Positions 20,396 through 29,538 of a stretch of DNA of 52,727 bases are shown piece after piece; position 1 is the first letter of the stretch; each line of letters opens with the position of its first letter. The position numbers were made by a program, and so were the translations under genes. The notes under the pieces were generated by a model. It was given only the letters and a program-made list of their open reading frames with translations. It had not been told where the DNA came from and did no database searches. The DNA comes from Actinomycetota bacterium (GTDB taxonomy: Bacteria; Actinomycetota; Actinomycetes; Actinomycetales; Microbacteriaceae), in assembly GCA_020161315.1 (NCBI GenBank), contig JAIUOH010000023.1:1-52727 (forward strand), read 5' to 3'.

Positions 20396-21403
20396 ATGAG
20401 CGAAGATCGCGAGCAGGCAGGCGCAGCCGTGGAGCAGGCTGAGGCAACCGATACCCAGGTGCTTGCTGCGGTCGAACGCGCAGCAGAAGTTGCGGCCCCG
20501 GCCGCCGAGGAAACAACCGCAGAGGGTGCGGCCCCGACTGCCGAGGCGGAAGACAAGGCGGCAACGAGCGTGTCGACTTCTACCTCGGAGCGCCCGGTAA
20601 TCGTACAGGCCACTGAGCCACCGAGCGCAGGCAAACTTGAGACCGCAGAAGAGATCTTCGCTGCGCACACGCCTCGTGAGACCCCGGTTATAGCAGCTGC
20701 AGAGCAGGCTGAGGCTACGGCAGTTCTGCCGCAGGAGACCTCGGTGGCTGCGCTTCCAACAAGCGCAGCCGCGGTGCTAGACACCGAGTTGCCACCCGCG
20801 CGCGACGGTGAGATTCGCATCAGCGCTGACCATCCCATGGCGGCGCTCTACATGCAAAACCCAATGCCGCCCGAGGTGCGCGGCAACCGCGGTGCGGGCG
20901 TGCTGATTGCGCTTGTGGCGACGGTGGCGTTCGCGCTCGTCTACGCGGGGGTGCTTGCCCTGTGGCTTGCGCCGAGCTACCCGCCGTCAACGTTCCTCAA
21001 CGAGGGGCTGCTGCCGTGGGTACTGAACTGGGGCTTCGCTGCGGCCGCGCTCGGGTTCTTCGTGGGCCTGGCGGTGCTCGTGCTGGTTGTCGGCCGTGCC
21101 GGCTGGTGGGCGTACGTGCTCGGCGGTTTGCTCGTTGCGATTGTGACGTGGGGCGCAGCGCTGCTCGGCTATGCGCTCGCAGCGCGCTTTGGCGGCGAAA
21201 CTGTCAGCCTGCAGCCGCTTTCGTTGCTTACGGAGTACGGCCTCTTCATTCCGGTGCTCGCCGCGGGAATCGTTGGTCGCGAGGTAGCCGTATGGTTCGG
21301 TGCATGGATCGGTGCCCGCGGGCGCAAGATGAAGCGTGTGAACGCTGAGGCCATCGCCGAGTACGAAACCGCGCTCGCTGAGGTGCAGGCGAAGCAGCCG
21401 TGA
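20396..21403 (+). CDS. Membrane protein of unknown function with acidic Ala-rich N-terminus
   Basis: 335 residues; the ATG at 20396 follows GAGAGG. Residues 1-165 are soluble, low in complexity and rich in Ala, Glu and Thr (AAVEQAEATDTQ, AEVAAPAAEET). Residues about 170-300 hold four membrane helices (VLIALVATVAFALVYAGVLAL, then around 215-240, 243-268 and 280-300), and a short basic/helical tail follows. I recognise no family. It is the first of three genes joined by GTGA overlaps between rpoC and the parA-scpAB operon. Confidence 0.75.
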   Translation: MSEDREQAGAAVEQAEATDTQVLAAVERAAEVAAPAAEETTAEGAAPTAEAEDKAATSVSTSTSERPVIVQATEPPSAGKLETAEEIFAAHTPRETPVIAAAEQAEATAVLPQETSVAALPTSAAAVLDTELPPARDGEIRISADHPMAALYMQNPMPPEVRGNRGAGVLIALVATVAFALVYAGVLALWLAPSYPPSTFLNEGLLPWVLNWGFAAAALGFFVGLAVLVLVVGRAGWWAYVLGGLLVAIVTWGAALLGYALAARFGGETVSLQPLSLLTEYGLFIPVLAAGIVGREVAVWFGAWIGARGRKMKRVNAEAIAEYETALAEVQAKQP

Positions 21404-21951
21404 CCGGTGGCCACCGTCGAGGCGTGACCCGAGGCTACGTCTGGGGTCTGGTGTTCGCGGTGGCTATTGTGGGGTTTGCCCTGATGCTTGCGGCGTGGTC
21501 TGTCATCTCGCTTGCCACGGGCCGTGGCCCGGTGTCGACCGAGGGCATCGGGTATAGCGTGACGGCGATCGTGGTGCTGCTCTGCCTGGGCCTCTTGGTG
21601 TGGCAGCTCTGGTCGCAGTGTCTGACATTGTTGCGCGGCAGACGCCAACTTTCGTGGCGGCATCTGCTCGTGGTGTCGTTTGGCGGGTACCTGCTGTGGA
21701 GCTGCATTGGCACGCTCGCCGGGTTGTCTATCGGCGATACCTGGTTGAGCCTGCACGCGCTTGCTCTTGCCGTGTCATGGGCGCTCGCTGCGGTGCTCTG
21801 TTGGGCGGTGCTGTTGCGTCGCGTCTACACGGATCGCCCCGCGCCGACTTGGCCCTGGGAGAAGCGCGGCGAGCTTGGCCCCGACTGGGCAGGCACCGGC
21901 GAGGATCCCTGGGCCGATCCCGAAGACGAGCAGCAGGGGGAGTCTCGGTGA
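21400..21951 (+). CDS. Four-helix membrane protein of unknown function
   Basis: 183 residues from a GTG that overlaps the previous stop (GTGA, 21400-21403). Four membrane segments are visible at about 13-35, 52-75, 88-110 and 115-140, followed by a soluble, Trp- and Asp-rich tail (PTWPWEKRG, DPWADPEDE). No known family is recognised. The overlap with both neighbours implies joint translation with the large acidic membrane protein and the soluble protein that follows. Confidence 0.72.
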   Translation: MTGGHRRGVTRGYVWGLVFAVAIVGFALMLAAWSVISLATGRGPVSTEGIGYSVTAIVVLLCLGLLVWQLWSQCLTLLRGRRQLSWRHLLVVSFGGYLLWSCIGTLAGLSIGDTWLSLHALALAVSWALAAVLCWAVLLRRVYTDRPAPTWPWEKRGELGPDWAGTGEDPWADPEDEQQGESR

Positions 21952-22589
21952 GCGAACAAGACCCCGTCGCGGCGAAGGTGAGCGGCGCGGTTGATGCGTG
22001 GCTGCGTTGGCTGCCGAGTTGGTCGCCCGGCACTCATCGCGGGCGCTCGAGAATGTGCCGTCGCTGCACGGGATCACCGTTTCTCGCGGCGGCCGGTCTC
22101 GAGGGTGACGCACCGCACCAGGTAGTGCATGCGCTCGTTAGCAGAATGCAGAGAATCATCGACCGCGCGGTCGATGATTACACCGAGCACGAGTTGCCGA
22201 CGCTGCACGCAGAGCTGACGGGGGAGCAACTGTGGAACGCCGGTGGCTTTGACCCGGGATCGGGCCTCGAACCAGAGTATGAGGGCGTCGATCTCGACCC
22301 CGAGACCGATGACGAGCAGCCGTTTCTCTTCACGATGGCCGAACTCGCCGAGCAGACAAAGCCAGAGCCGCCGCTGCCAAGACCGCCGCTGAGCAGCGCC
22401 GAGAAGCAGCGCATTCGATACGAGATTGAGCTGGCAGATCGCTTCGCCGGCGACATCGGGCAGCGACTGTGCTTTGCGCTCACCGAGCACAGGCCGCGCG
22501 TGCAGGCGGCGGTGCAGCGTTTCGTTGAACCGCAGATTCAAGCGCTGCTTGACGAGCTCACCCGCAACCTGGAGCCGCCGCGCAACTAG
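21948..22589 (+). CDS. Soluble protein of unknown function
   Basis: 213 residues from a GTG overlapping the previous stop (GTGA, 21948-21951) behind AGGGGGAG. No membrane helix. Residues 36-40 contain CRRC in a basic stretch; a helical region follows (QVVHALVSRMQRIIDRAVDDY), then an acidic linker (YEGVDLDPETDDE) and an amphipathic helical C-terminus with IRYEIELADRFAGDIG. I do not recognise the family. Base and codon use match the neighbours, so it is probably genuine. Position suggests a role tied to the two membrane proteins before it. Confidence 0.68.
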   Translation: MSEQDPVAAKVSGAVDAWLRWLPSWSPGTHRGRSRMCRRCTGSPFLAAAGLEGDAPHQVVHALVSRMQRIIDRAVDDYTEHELPTLHAELTGEQLWNAGGFDPGSGLEPEYEGVDLDPETDDEQPFLFTMAELAEQTKPEPPLPRPPLSSAEKQRIRYEIELADRFAGDIGQRLCFALTEHRPRVQAAVQRFVEPQIQALLDELTRNLEPPRN

Positions 22590-22597
22590 TCAGTTCG

Positions 22598-22618
22598 CCT
22601 CGACAGGCTCAGCGAACG
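22598..22618 (+). repeat. 21-bp REP-like element, copy 1
   Basis: CCTCGACAGGCTCAGCGAACG matches, as reverse complement, the element at 52330-52350 in 19 of 21 positions. It is flanked by GTTCGC (22593-22598), which pairs with GCGAAC (22612-22617). It sits in the gap before the parA-like gene. The family resembles the short intergenic repeats common in GC-rich genomes. Confidence 0.6.
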
Positions 22619-22683
22619 AGAGGCGGCCTGTGCCCGATAGGATTGAACGTCAACATACGTGAGATTGCGAAAGGGGCGTCGAG

Positions 22684-23547
22684 GTGGCAAAACGTACGGC
22701 GAATCAGCCTGAGATTGGGCCGACAGGTCGCCCAGAGCGCATCATTCCCGCACCCTCGAAGCTTGAGCGTCACGGCCCGGCGCGCATCATCGCGATGTGT
22801 AACCAAAAGGGTGGCGTCGGCAAGACCACCAGCACGATCAACCTTGCGGCTGCGCTCGCGCGTTACGGGCGCCGCGTGCTCGCGGTCGACTTCGATCCGC
22901 AGGGGGCGCTTTCGGCAGGCCTCGGCGTGCCCGCTCACGACGTGCCGACGATCTACGACCTGATGCTCGGGCACGTAAAAGACCCGAACGAGGCGATTCA
23001 GCACACCGCCACCGCGGGCCTCGACATTATTCCCGCGAACATCGACCTGAGCGCTGCAGAGGTGCACCTCGTGAGCGAGGTCGCCCGCGAGCAGATTCTC
23101 GCAGGTGTGCTGCGCAAGGTCGCCGCCGACTACGACGTGATTCTGATCGACTGTCAGCCCTCGCTTGGCCTACTCACTGTCAACGCGTTGACCGCGAGCC
23201 ACGGTGTGTTGATCCCGCTCGCCTGCGAGTACTTTGCGCTTCGAGGCGTCGCGCTGCTCGTTGAAACCATCGACAAGGTGCGCGACCGACTCAACCCCTC
23301 GCTTGAGCTCGACGGTATTCTCGCGACCATGTACGACCCCCGCACGCTGCACGCGCGCGAGGTGCTCGAGCGGGTCGTCGATACCTTCGGTGACCAGGTG
23401 TTTGATACCGTGATCGGACGCACCGTAAAGCTGCCAGACGCGCAGATCGCCGCAAAATCGGTGCTCGACTATGCGCCCTCAAACGCAGCCTCTGAGGCGT
23501 ACCTCAAGCTGGCCCGCGAGCTGGTGCAGCGGGGCGTTGTCGCCTAG
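22684..23547 (+). CDS. ParA family chromosome-partitioning ATPase
   Basis: 287 residues from GTG 22684. The deviant Walker A box is KGGVGKTT (residues 42-49), with VLAVDFDPQG as Walker A-prime and DVILIDCQPSLGLL as Walker B. About 35 residues precede the ATPase core. ParA-like ATPases bind DNA as ATP dimers and move or position replicons or protein complexes. No parB lies next to it; in this position, ahead of scpA and scpB, the protein belongs to the conserved parA-like/scpAB neighbourhood rather than to a parAB-parS pair. The gap to scpA is short, so they likely share an mRNA. Confidence 0.9.
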   Translation: MAKRTANQPEIGPTGRPERIIPAPSKLERHGPARIIAMCNQKGGVGKTTSTINLAAALARYGRRVLAVDFDPQGALSAGLGVPAHDVPTIYDLMLGHVKDPNEAIQHTATAGLDIIPANIDLSAAEVHLVSEVAREQILAGVLRKVAADYDVILIDCQPSLGLLTVNALTASHGVLIPLACEYFALRGVALLVETIDKVRDRLNPSLELDGILATMYDPRTLHAREVLERVVDTFGDQVFDTVIGRTVKLPDAQIAAKSVLDYAPSNAASEAYLKLARELVQRGVVA

Positions 23548-23564
23548 GCCGTGCCTTGACCGCG

Positions 23565-24410
23565 ATGACTGAGCAGGAGGCGAGCGAGCTTGACGCCCCT
23601 GCAGAGGGCGACGAGCAGGCGTTTCATGTCTCGATGCAGGCGTTCGACGGGCCGTTCGACCTGCTGCTCAGCCTCATCACGAAGCACGAACTCGACATCA
23701 CCGAGATCTCGCTGAGCTTGGTCACCGACGAGTTCATCGCATACCTCGCCAGATTTGAGGGCCAGGGTGTCGTCGAGCTGGATCGGGCCTCAGAGTTTCT
23801 GGTCGTCGCCGCGACGCTGCTTGACCTGAAGATCGCGAGTCTGCTGCCGCAGGGCGAAGTTGTTGATGCCGAAGACGTTGCGCTGCTCGAAGCGCGCGAC
23901 CTGCTGTTCGCAAGGCTCTTGCAGTATCGCGCGTTCAAACAAGCGAGTGCCTGGTTCAGCGAGCGCCTTGCGGCGGAGCAGGCACGGCACCCGAGACAGG
24001 TGCCGCTCGAGCAGAAGTATCGCGATCACGGGCCCGAACTGAAGTGGACGATCACCGCGAACGACTTTGCGGCGCTCGCTATGCTGGCGTTCGCGCCGCG
24101 CGAGATTCCGATGGTCGGGCTCGAACACCTGCACGCGCCGCTCGTGTCGATTCGCGAGCAGGCTGCGGTCGTGGTGGCGATGCTGCGCGGTGGCGGCGCA
24201 CGCAGCTTTCGTGAGCTCGTCGCGGGCATCGATGTTGCTTCTGACCGCGGGGTGATCGTGGCCAGGTTCTTGGCGATTCTCGAGCTGTATCGACGCGACG
24301 CGGTGATGTTTGAGCAGGCTGAGCCGCTCGGCGAGCTGTTTGTCGAGTGGACGGGCAGCGATTTCTCGGATGAAGACCTTTCGACGCTCGGTGGAGATTA
24401 TGATGGCTGA
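23565..24410 (+). CDS. scpA: Segregation and condensation protein A
   Basis: 281 residues. The N-terminal domain reads FHVSMQAFDGPFDLLLSLITKHELDI-type sequence, with EFLVVAATLLDLKIASLLP following: both are hallmarks of ScpA, the kleisin that bridges SMC heads. The C-terminal winged helix is at about residues 200-270 (FRELVAGIDVASDRGVIVARFLAILELYR). An in-frame TTG at 23556 would add three residues; ATG 23565 is chosen. It overlaps scpB by eight bases, so ScpA and ScpB are made together and act with SMC in chromosome compaction. Confidence 0.95.
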   Translation: MTEQEASELDAPAEGDEQAFHVSMQAFDGPFDLLLSLITKHELDITEISLSLVTDEFIAYLARFEGQGVVELDRASEFLVVAATLLDLKIASLLPQGEVVDAEDVALLEARDLLFARLLQYRAFKQASAWFSERLAAEQARHPRQVPLEQKYRDHGPELKWTITANDFAALAMLAFAPREIPMVGLEHLHAPLVSIREQAAVVVAMLRGGGARSFRELVAGIDVASDRGVIVARFLAILELYRRDAVMFEQAEPLGELFVEWTGSDFSDEDLSTLGGDYDG

Positions 24411-25020
24411 TCAATTTGCGGCAGGCGTGCAGGGCGCAGACGCGCCAGACCAGGCCCTCGCCGACGCGCGGCGCAATCTTCCGCTGCAACAGCAGCTCGA
24501 GGCGCTGCTGCTCGTTGCCGATGAGCCTATTGGTGCAGTGCATCTTGCGACGGCGGTCGACCGCCCGGTGCGCGAGGTGCGCAGCGCCCTCGCGGCGCTC
24601 GTCGCCGACTATGACGGGGTAGGTGAGGGGCCAGAGCGCGGCTTCGAGCTGCGCGAGGTAGCCGGTGGCTACCGTTTCTACGTGCGCGAGAGCCTCGACG
24701 TGATCGTTGCAGATTTTGTGCAGCAGCAGAGCCCGACGAGGCTCTCACAAGCCGCGCTCGAGACCCTCGCCGTGATCGCCTACCGCCAGCCGATTTCGCG
24801 CGGCGCGATTGCTTCGGTGCGCGCCGTAAACGTCGACAGCGTGGTGCGTACCCTTGTGGGCCGGGGCCTCGTTACCGAGGTCGGCCACGACAATGAGACA
24901 GGCGCGATCCTTTACGGAACCGACGATTCGCTGCTCGGGTATCTCGGTATTTCAAGCATTGATGAGCTACCGCCGATCGCGCCGCTGCTAGACGATCCGA
25001 GTGAGGGGTTCTCAGAATGA
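24403..25020 (+). CDS. scpB: Segregation and condensation protein B
   Basis: 205 residues. Two winged-helix domains are visible: PLQQQLEALLLVADEPI at residues 25-41 and LSQAALETLAVIAYRQPISR at about 110-130, then an RGLVTEVGH strand pair and the closing LLGYLGISSIDELPP. The ATG at 24403 lies six bases after GGTGGAG, better than the adjacent ATG at 24400. ScpB dimerises on ScpA and controls the SMC complex. Its last bases overlap the next gene (ATGA). Confidence 0.95.
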   Translation: MADQFAAGVQGADAPDQALADARRNLPLQQQLEALLLVADEPIGAVHLATAVDRPVREVRSALAALVADYDGVGEGPERGFELREVAGGYRFYVRESLDVIVADFVQQQSPTRLSQAALETLAVIAYRQPISRGAIASVRAVNVDSVVRTLVGRGLVTEVGHDNETGAILYGTDDSLLGYLGISSIDELPPIAPLLDDPSEGFSE

Positions 25021-26039
25021 CGAGCTACGACGTCGACTACGTTGACGATGGCAACTGGTACGACGAAGACGATGAAGAGTTCGAGGGCTCTGACGAGCGC
25101 GCCGAACGCGCGGCTCTCGACGCGCAGAACGAGCACCTGCCGCGCTTGCAGAAGGCGCTTGCCCATGCGGGTGTCGCCTCGCGCCGAGCGTGCGAGACCC
25201 TGATTACGAGTGGTCGAGTCACGGTGAACGACGAAGTCGTGTTTGAGATGGGATCGAGGATCGACCCAGAAGTCGACGTGGTGCGCGTCGACGGGGTGAT
25301 CGTGCAGATGGACACTACGAAGCGCTACTTCGTGCTGAATAAGCCCCGCGGTGTGGTGTCGACCATGAGCGACGAGAACGGTCGCCCCGACCTGCGCGAG
25401 TTCACCGACCCCGTGGGGGAGCGGCTCTACAACGTAGGGCGCCTCGACACCGACACTTCGGGCCTCTTGATTCTCACGAACGATGGCGACCTCGCTCACA
25501 AACTTGCACACCCCAGTTTTGGTGTGCAGAAGACGTACATCGCGAAGGTGCGCGGCCGGGTTACCCCTGCCGTGATTCAGCAGCTGCGCGACGGCGTCGA
25601 GCTGAAAGACGGGCCAATTCACGCCGACTCGGCCAAGATCTTGCCCGGCGGCACCTCGAAGTCGCACTCGCTCGTCGAGGTCACCCTGCACTCGGGCCGC
25701 AACCGCATCGTGCGACGCATGCTCGCCGAGGTGGGGCACCCCGTCGAAGAGCTCGTGCGGCGCCAGTTCGGCCCGCTCAATCTCGGCACGCAGCGCGTGG
25801 GTGAGTTGCGCGAGCTTTCGGCCGGTGAGCGGGGAGCCCTGCTGAGCGCGGCGGCTGCCGGGGGCACCCAGGCCGCTCCCGCGGGCGGCGAGAAGCCGCC
25901 TGCCGGCAGCAAGGGGGGCAAGTCACCCGCGAACGGCAAGGGCCGCAAGAAGCAGATCACCGCGGGGCGCCCGGGTGACGGCAAGGGTGCGAAGGGTATG
26001 CGTGGGATCGCGGCCCGGGGCAACCCGCACACTCGCTAA
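25017..26039 (+). CDS. Pseudouridine synthase, RluB/RsuA type
   Basis: 340 residues. An acidic leader (1-38) is followed by an S4 RNA-binding domain (RLQKALAHAGVASRRACETLI, residues 43-63) and the catalytic domain with GRLDTDTSGL (141-150), where Asp144 is the nucleophile. The C-terminal 70 residues are a basic Gly/Lys/Pro-rich tail. The family isomerises a uridine in 23S or 16S rRNA; a 23S target (RluB-like, near 2605) is usual for this operon position. The start overlaps scpB by four bases. Confidence 0.93.
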   Translation: MTSYDVDYVDDGNWYDEDDEEFEGSDERAERAALDAQNEHLPRLQKALAHAGVASRRACETLITSGRVTVNDEVVFEMGSRIDPEVDVVRVDGVIVQMDTTKRYFVLNKPRGVVSTMSDENGRPDLREFTDPVGERLYNVGRLDTDTSGLLILTNDGDLAHKLAHPSFGVQKTYIAKVRGRVTPAVIQQLRDGVELKDGPIHADSAKILPGGTSKSHSLVEVTLHSGRNRIVRRMLAEVGHPVEELVRRQFGPLNLGTQRVGELRELSAGERGALLSAAAAGGTQAAPAGGEKPPAGSKGGKSPANGKGRKKQITAGRPGDGKGAKGMRGIAARGNPHTR

Positions 26040-26101
26040 GGGTTCCGTTCACGCTGGGCCTTCGAGTAGGGCAAAATTGTAAGCGAACGAAAGGGGCCCG
26101 T

Positions 26102-27205
26102 GTGGCACAGGGAACGGCGAACGGCCTCGCGAGTCGCGTGAGTGGGCAAGTGCACATCATTGGTGCTGGCCTGCTCGGTGCGAGCATTGGGCTCGCGCTG
26201 CGACAGCGCGGCATCGATGTGACCCTCGAAGACGTGTCGCCGACTACCGTTGCGCTCGCCGCCGACTACGGGGCTGGCCGGGCGCGTGCGGCCGGCGATC
26301 CCGCGCCAAACCTGGTGATCGTAGCGACCCCGCCAGACGTCGTTGCAGACGTGGTTGAGCGGGCGCTTGCCACCTACCCCGATGCGGTCGTGACCGATGT
26401 TGCGAGCATCAAGCTCGCGCCCTTCGAGGCGCTGAGCGCCCGAGGGGTCGACCTCACGAACTACGTTGGCTCGCACCCAATGGCGGGCCGTGAGCGCGGC
26501 GGCGCGATCATGGCGCGCGCCGACCTGTTTGCGGCGAGGCCCTGGGTGATTTGCCGTGACGAAGAGACGCCCGCGGCAGCGCTCTCGCTCGTCGAAGCCG
26601 TGGCACTTGAGCTCGGCGCGACGCCGCTCGAGATGACGCCGCAGCAGCACGACGCCGCGGTGGGGCTGGTGTCGCACCTGCCGCAGACCGTCTCGAGCCT
26701 GCTTGCCGCCCGCCTGCTCGACGCAAACGAGCAGCACATCGGTCTCGCTGGGCAGGGGCTGCGCGACACGACCCGCATTGCCTCGAGTGACCCCGAGCTG
26801 TGGGTGCAGATCTTGAGCGCGAACCGCCTGCCTGTGATCGAGGGGCTTGAGGCGCTGCAGGCCGACCTGACGTTGCTGCTCGAGGCGCTGCGCGACCCGG
26901 AGCAGCAGGGCGCGAGACGTCGAATCGCTGACCTGTTGGCCGCCGGCAACCGGGGTGTTGCGCGCATCCCCGGTAAGCACGGCGGCAGCGAACGATTTGT
27001 CACGCTCACGGTCTTGATTGATGACAGGCCGGGTCAACTGGCGGCGCTACTCACCGAGCTCGGAGAATTGGGCATTAACATGGAAGACTTGCGCCTTGAG
27101 CACTCGCCGGGCGCCCAGATTGGTTTTGCTGAGATTGCCGTGCTGCCCGAGGTAGCCGAGCGAGCGATCTCAGATCTCAAGGAGCGCGGATGGAGAACGC
27201 TGTGA
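26102..27205 (+). CDS. tyrA: Prephenate dehydrogenase with ACT domain
   Basis: 367 residues from GTG 26102. The NAD-binding Rossmann fold starts with HIIGAGLLGASIGLAL (residues 18-33). GSHPMAGRERGG and VGLVSHLPQ are the substrate-binding signatures of TyrA. An ACT domain (FVTLTVLIDDRPGQLAAL, about 298-367) suggests feedback control by an amino acid, probably tyrosine. The enzyme oxidatively decarboxylates prephenate to hydroxyphenylpyruvate in tyrosine synthesis. It overlaps cmk by 16 bases. Confidence 0.92.
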   Translation: MAQGTANGLASRVSGQVHIIGAGLLGASIGLALRQRGIDVTLEDVSPTTVALAADYGAGRARAAGDPAPNLVIVATPPDVVADVVERALATYPDAVVTDVASIKLAPFEALSARGVDLTNYVGSHPMAGRERGGAIMARADLFAARPWVICRDEETPAAALSLVEAVALELGATPLEMTPQQHDAAVGLVSHLPQTVSSLLAARLLDANEQHIGLAGQGLRDTTRIASSDPELWVQILSANRLPVIEGLEALQADLTLLLEALRDPEQQGARRRIADLLAAGNRGVARIPGKHGGSERFVTLTVLIDDRPGQLAALLTELGELGINMEDLRLEHSPGAQIGFAEIAVLPEVAERAISDLKERGWRTL

Positions 27206-27885
27206 GCGAGAGCATGCTTGTCGCCATCGACGGCCCCGCGGGCAGCGGCAAGTCGAGCGTGTCGCGCGCTGCCGCCGAGCAGCTCGGCTTCGGCATTCTC
27301 GACACGGGTGCTGCGTATCGCGCGCTTGCGTGGGCGGCACTCGAAGCTGGGGTCAGCCTTGATGACGAAACACAGATTCTCGAATTGCTTGACCGCTGGC
27401 AGTACCGCATCACGCTGCTCGGCGAACAGCGGGTGACAGTCGCGCTTTCTGATTCGGCGCGCGCAACCGATGTGACCGCGCTGATTCGCACACCCGAACT
27501 CAGCGGCAAGGTGAGCCGGGTCTCAAAGCACCCCGCGGTGCGCGAGCATCTGAATGCGATGTTTCGCGCGCTTGTGGCGACCTCGGGTTTGCCCGGCGTC
27601 GTGATCGAGGGGCGAGACATCACTACCGTGGTCGCGCCGAACGCGCCCGTGCGCATTCTGATGACGGCCTCGCCAGAGGTGCGAGCTCAGCGCCGCGCAG
27701 GCGAGCTGCAGGGGCTTAGTCACGAGCAGGTGCTCGCCGACATTGAGGCGCGCGACGCGAAAGACACGCTCGTCGTTGACTTTATGAACCCCGCACCGGG
27801 GGTGACGCTCGTAGACACGAGCGATTTGAACTTTGCGCAGTCGGTACAGGCTGTGGTTGATATCGTGCGAGAGGCACAGGCATGA
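27190..27885 (+). CDS. cmk: (d)CMP kinase
   Basis: 231 residues. Walker A is GPAGSGKS (15-22), followed by [38 protein letters not shown] and [11 protein letters not shown], the CMP-binding and lid segments of bacterial cytidylate kinase. It phosphorylates CMP and dCMP with ATP. The ATG at 27190, inside the end of tyrA, sits seven bases after AAGGAG. The stop overlaps the der start (ATGA), the common cmk-der arrangement of Actinobacteria. Confidence 0.96.
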   Translation: MENAVSESMLVAIDGPAGSGKSSVSRAAAEQLGFGILDTGAAYRALAWAALEAGVSLDDETQILELLDRWQYRITLLGEQRVTVALSDSARATDVTALIRTPELSGKVSRVSKHPAVREHLNAMFRALVATSGLPGVVIEGRDITTVVAPNAPVRILMTASPEVRAQRRAGELQGLSHEQVLADIEARDAKDTLVVDFMNPAPGVTLVDTSDLNFAQSVQAVVDIVREAQA

Positions 27886-29402
27886 CTGAAGAGAACGAGT
27901 TTGACGCGTCGGCGATTGCTGACGACGAGGTGATTGAGAGCGAGCTCTTCGATGGTGAGGTCACCGACGAAGAGCGCCTGCGGGCGATGCGATCGAACCT
28001 TGACGGTTTTGATCTCGAAGAAGAGGATCTGCAGATTCTCGGCGAGAACGGCGAGTTCTTGGGCTTCACGCAGCCCGAGGCAGAGGCTCTGCCCGTCGTG
28101 GCGATCGTTGGTCGCCCGAACGTGGGCAAGTCGGCGCTTGTGAACCGTATTCTCGGTCGCCGCGAGGCCGTGGTCGAGGACACCCCAGGCGTGACCCGCG
28201 ACCGCGTGAGCTACCCGTCAGAGTGGGCTGGCAAGCGCTTCACCCTCGTTGACACCGGTGGTTGGGAGCCCGACGCTCGCGGCATCGATGCATCGGTTGC
28301 CGCGCAGGCAGAGATTGCGATCGACCTCTGCGACGTCGTGCTGTTCGTTGTCGACTCGCGCGTCGGCGCGACCTCGACTGACGAGCAGGTGGTGCAGTTG
28401 CTGCGCCGCACGAACAAGCCGGTCTTTCTCGTTGCGAACAAGGTTGACGACGCGATTCAGGAGCCCGAGGCTGCGGTGCTCTGGTCGCTCGGCCTCGGCG
28501 AGCCGTGGCCGGTTTCGGCGCTGCACGGCCGTGGCGTTGCTGATCTGCTCGACGCAGTGCTCAAGGCGATGCCCGACGAGTCTGCTGTCGCGAAGCCGAA
28601 GCTCGGTGGCCCGCGCCGCGTGGCGCTGCTCGGCCGCCCGAACGTGGGCAAGTCGAGCCTCTTGAACAAGGCCGCTGGTGAGGAGCGCGTGGTCGTGAAC
28701 GACCTTGCTGGCACCACCCGCGACCCCGTGGACGAGCAGGTCGAGATCGCGGGCCGCGTCTGGACCTTCGTCGACACCGCGGGCATCCGCCGCCGTGTGC
28801 ACCTGCAGCAGGGCGCCGACTTCTACGCGTCGCTGCGCACCGCGGCCGCGCTTGAGAAGGCCGAGGTTGCGGTTGTACTCTTCGACGTGACGCAGCCCAT
28901 CAGCGATCAGGATCTGCGCATTGTTGACCTGGTGCTCGAGTCGGGCCGCGCGCTCGTGCTCGCTTTCAACAAGTGGGATCTGCTCGACGATGACCGCCGT
29001 AAGTATCTCGAGCGTGAGATCGAGCAAGACCTCGGCCACGTGGCCTGGGCACCTCGCGTGAACCTTTCGGCACGCACTGGTCGCCACCTTGAGAAGCTCG
29101 TGCCAGCAATCGAGACCGCGCTTGAGTCGTGGGATACGCGTATTCCGACGGGCAAGTTCAACGCATTTGTTGCTGAGCTTGTGCAGGAGCACCCGCACCC
29201 CCTTCGTGGTGGCAAGCAGCCGCGCATTCTCTTCGGCACCCAGGTGCAGAACCGTCCGCCAACCTTCGTGCTCTTCACGACCGGCTTCCTTGACCCCGGC
29301 TACCGCCGCTTCATTCAGCGTCGCCTGCGCGAGCGCTATGGCTTCGACGGCAGCCCGATTCAGTTGAACATGCGCATCCGTGAGAAGCGCGAACGACGTT
29401 AG
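27882..29402 (+). CDS. der: Ribosome biogenesis GTPase Der (EngA)
   Basis: 506 residues. Two GTPase domains in tandem carry GRPNVGKS at 77-84 and at 251-258, each with TPG/TRD, DTGG or DTAG and NKVD or NKWD motifs; a KH-like domain ends the protein. Der assists 50S subunit assembly. About 70 acidic residues precede the first GTPase domain ([20 protein letters not shown]), an extension common in Actinobacteria. It is the last gene of the parA-to-der run and is followed by a strong terminator. Confidence 0.96.
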   Translation: MTEENEFDASAIADDEVIESELFDGEVTDEERLRAMRSNLDGFDLEEEDLQILGENGEFLGFTQPEAEALPVVAIVGRPNVGKSALVNRILGRREAVVEDTPGVTRDRVSYPSEWAGKRFTLVDTGGWEPDARGIDASVAAQAEIAIDLCDVVLFVVDSRVGATSTDEQVVQLLRRTNKPVFLVANKVDDAIQEPEAAVLWSLGLGEPWPVSALHGRGVADLLDAVLKAMPDESAVAKPKLGGPRRVALLGRPNVGKSSLLNKAAGEERVVVNDLAGTTRDPVDEQVEIAGRVWTFVDTAGIRRRVHLQQGADFYASLRTAAALEKAEVAVVLFDVTQPISDQDLRIVDLVLESGRALVLAFNKWDLLDDDRRKYLEREIEQDLGHVAWAPRVNLSARTGRHLEKLVPAIETALESWDTRIPTGKFNAFVAELVQEHPHPLRGGKQPRILFGTQVQNRPPTFVLFTTGFLDPGYRRFIQRRLRERYGFDGSPIQLNMRIREKRERR

Positions 29403-29417
29403 TCGTTTGCGCTTCTC

Positions 29418-29443
29418 AAAAACAGGCATTTCTGCCTGTTTTT
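29418..29443 (+). terminator. Intrinsic terminator after der
   Basis: AAAAACAGGC, loop ATTTCT, GCCTGTTTTT: ten perfect pairs ending in five Ts. This is the only terminator in the window with a full T-tract directly in the right arm, and it could work in both directions. Confidence 0.92.
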
Positions 29444-29538
29444 AGGATGCGGCGCAGGCCTCTGGACTGCGCTGAGCACGGCGCAGCCGTTCCGCAAAAT
29501 ATTCCGTGAGAAGCGAAAGCTGGCGCAAGGGAGAACCC

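Noticed and set aside
21980-22115. A frameshift in the third unknown gene, since another frame reads AAELVARHSSRALENVPSLH
   Set aside because: That frame ends in a stop soon after and has no link to the downstream codons; the chosen frame is open throughout with a coupled start.
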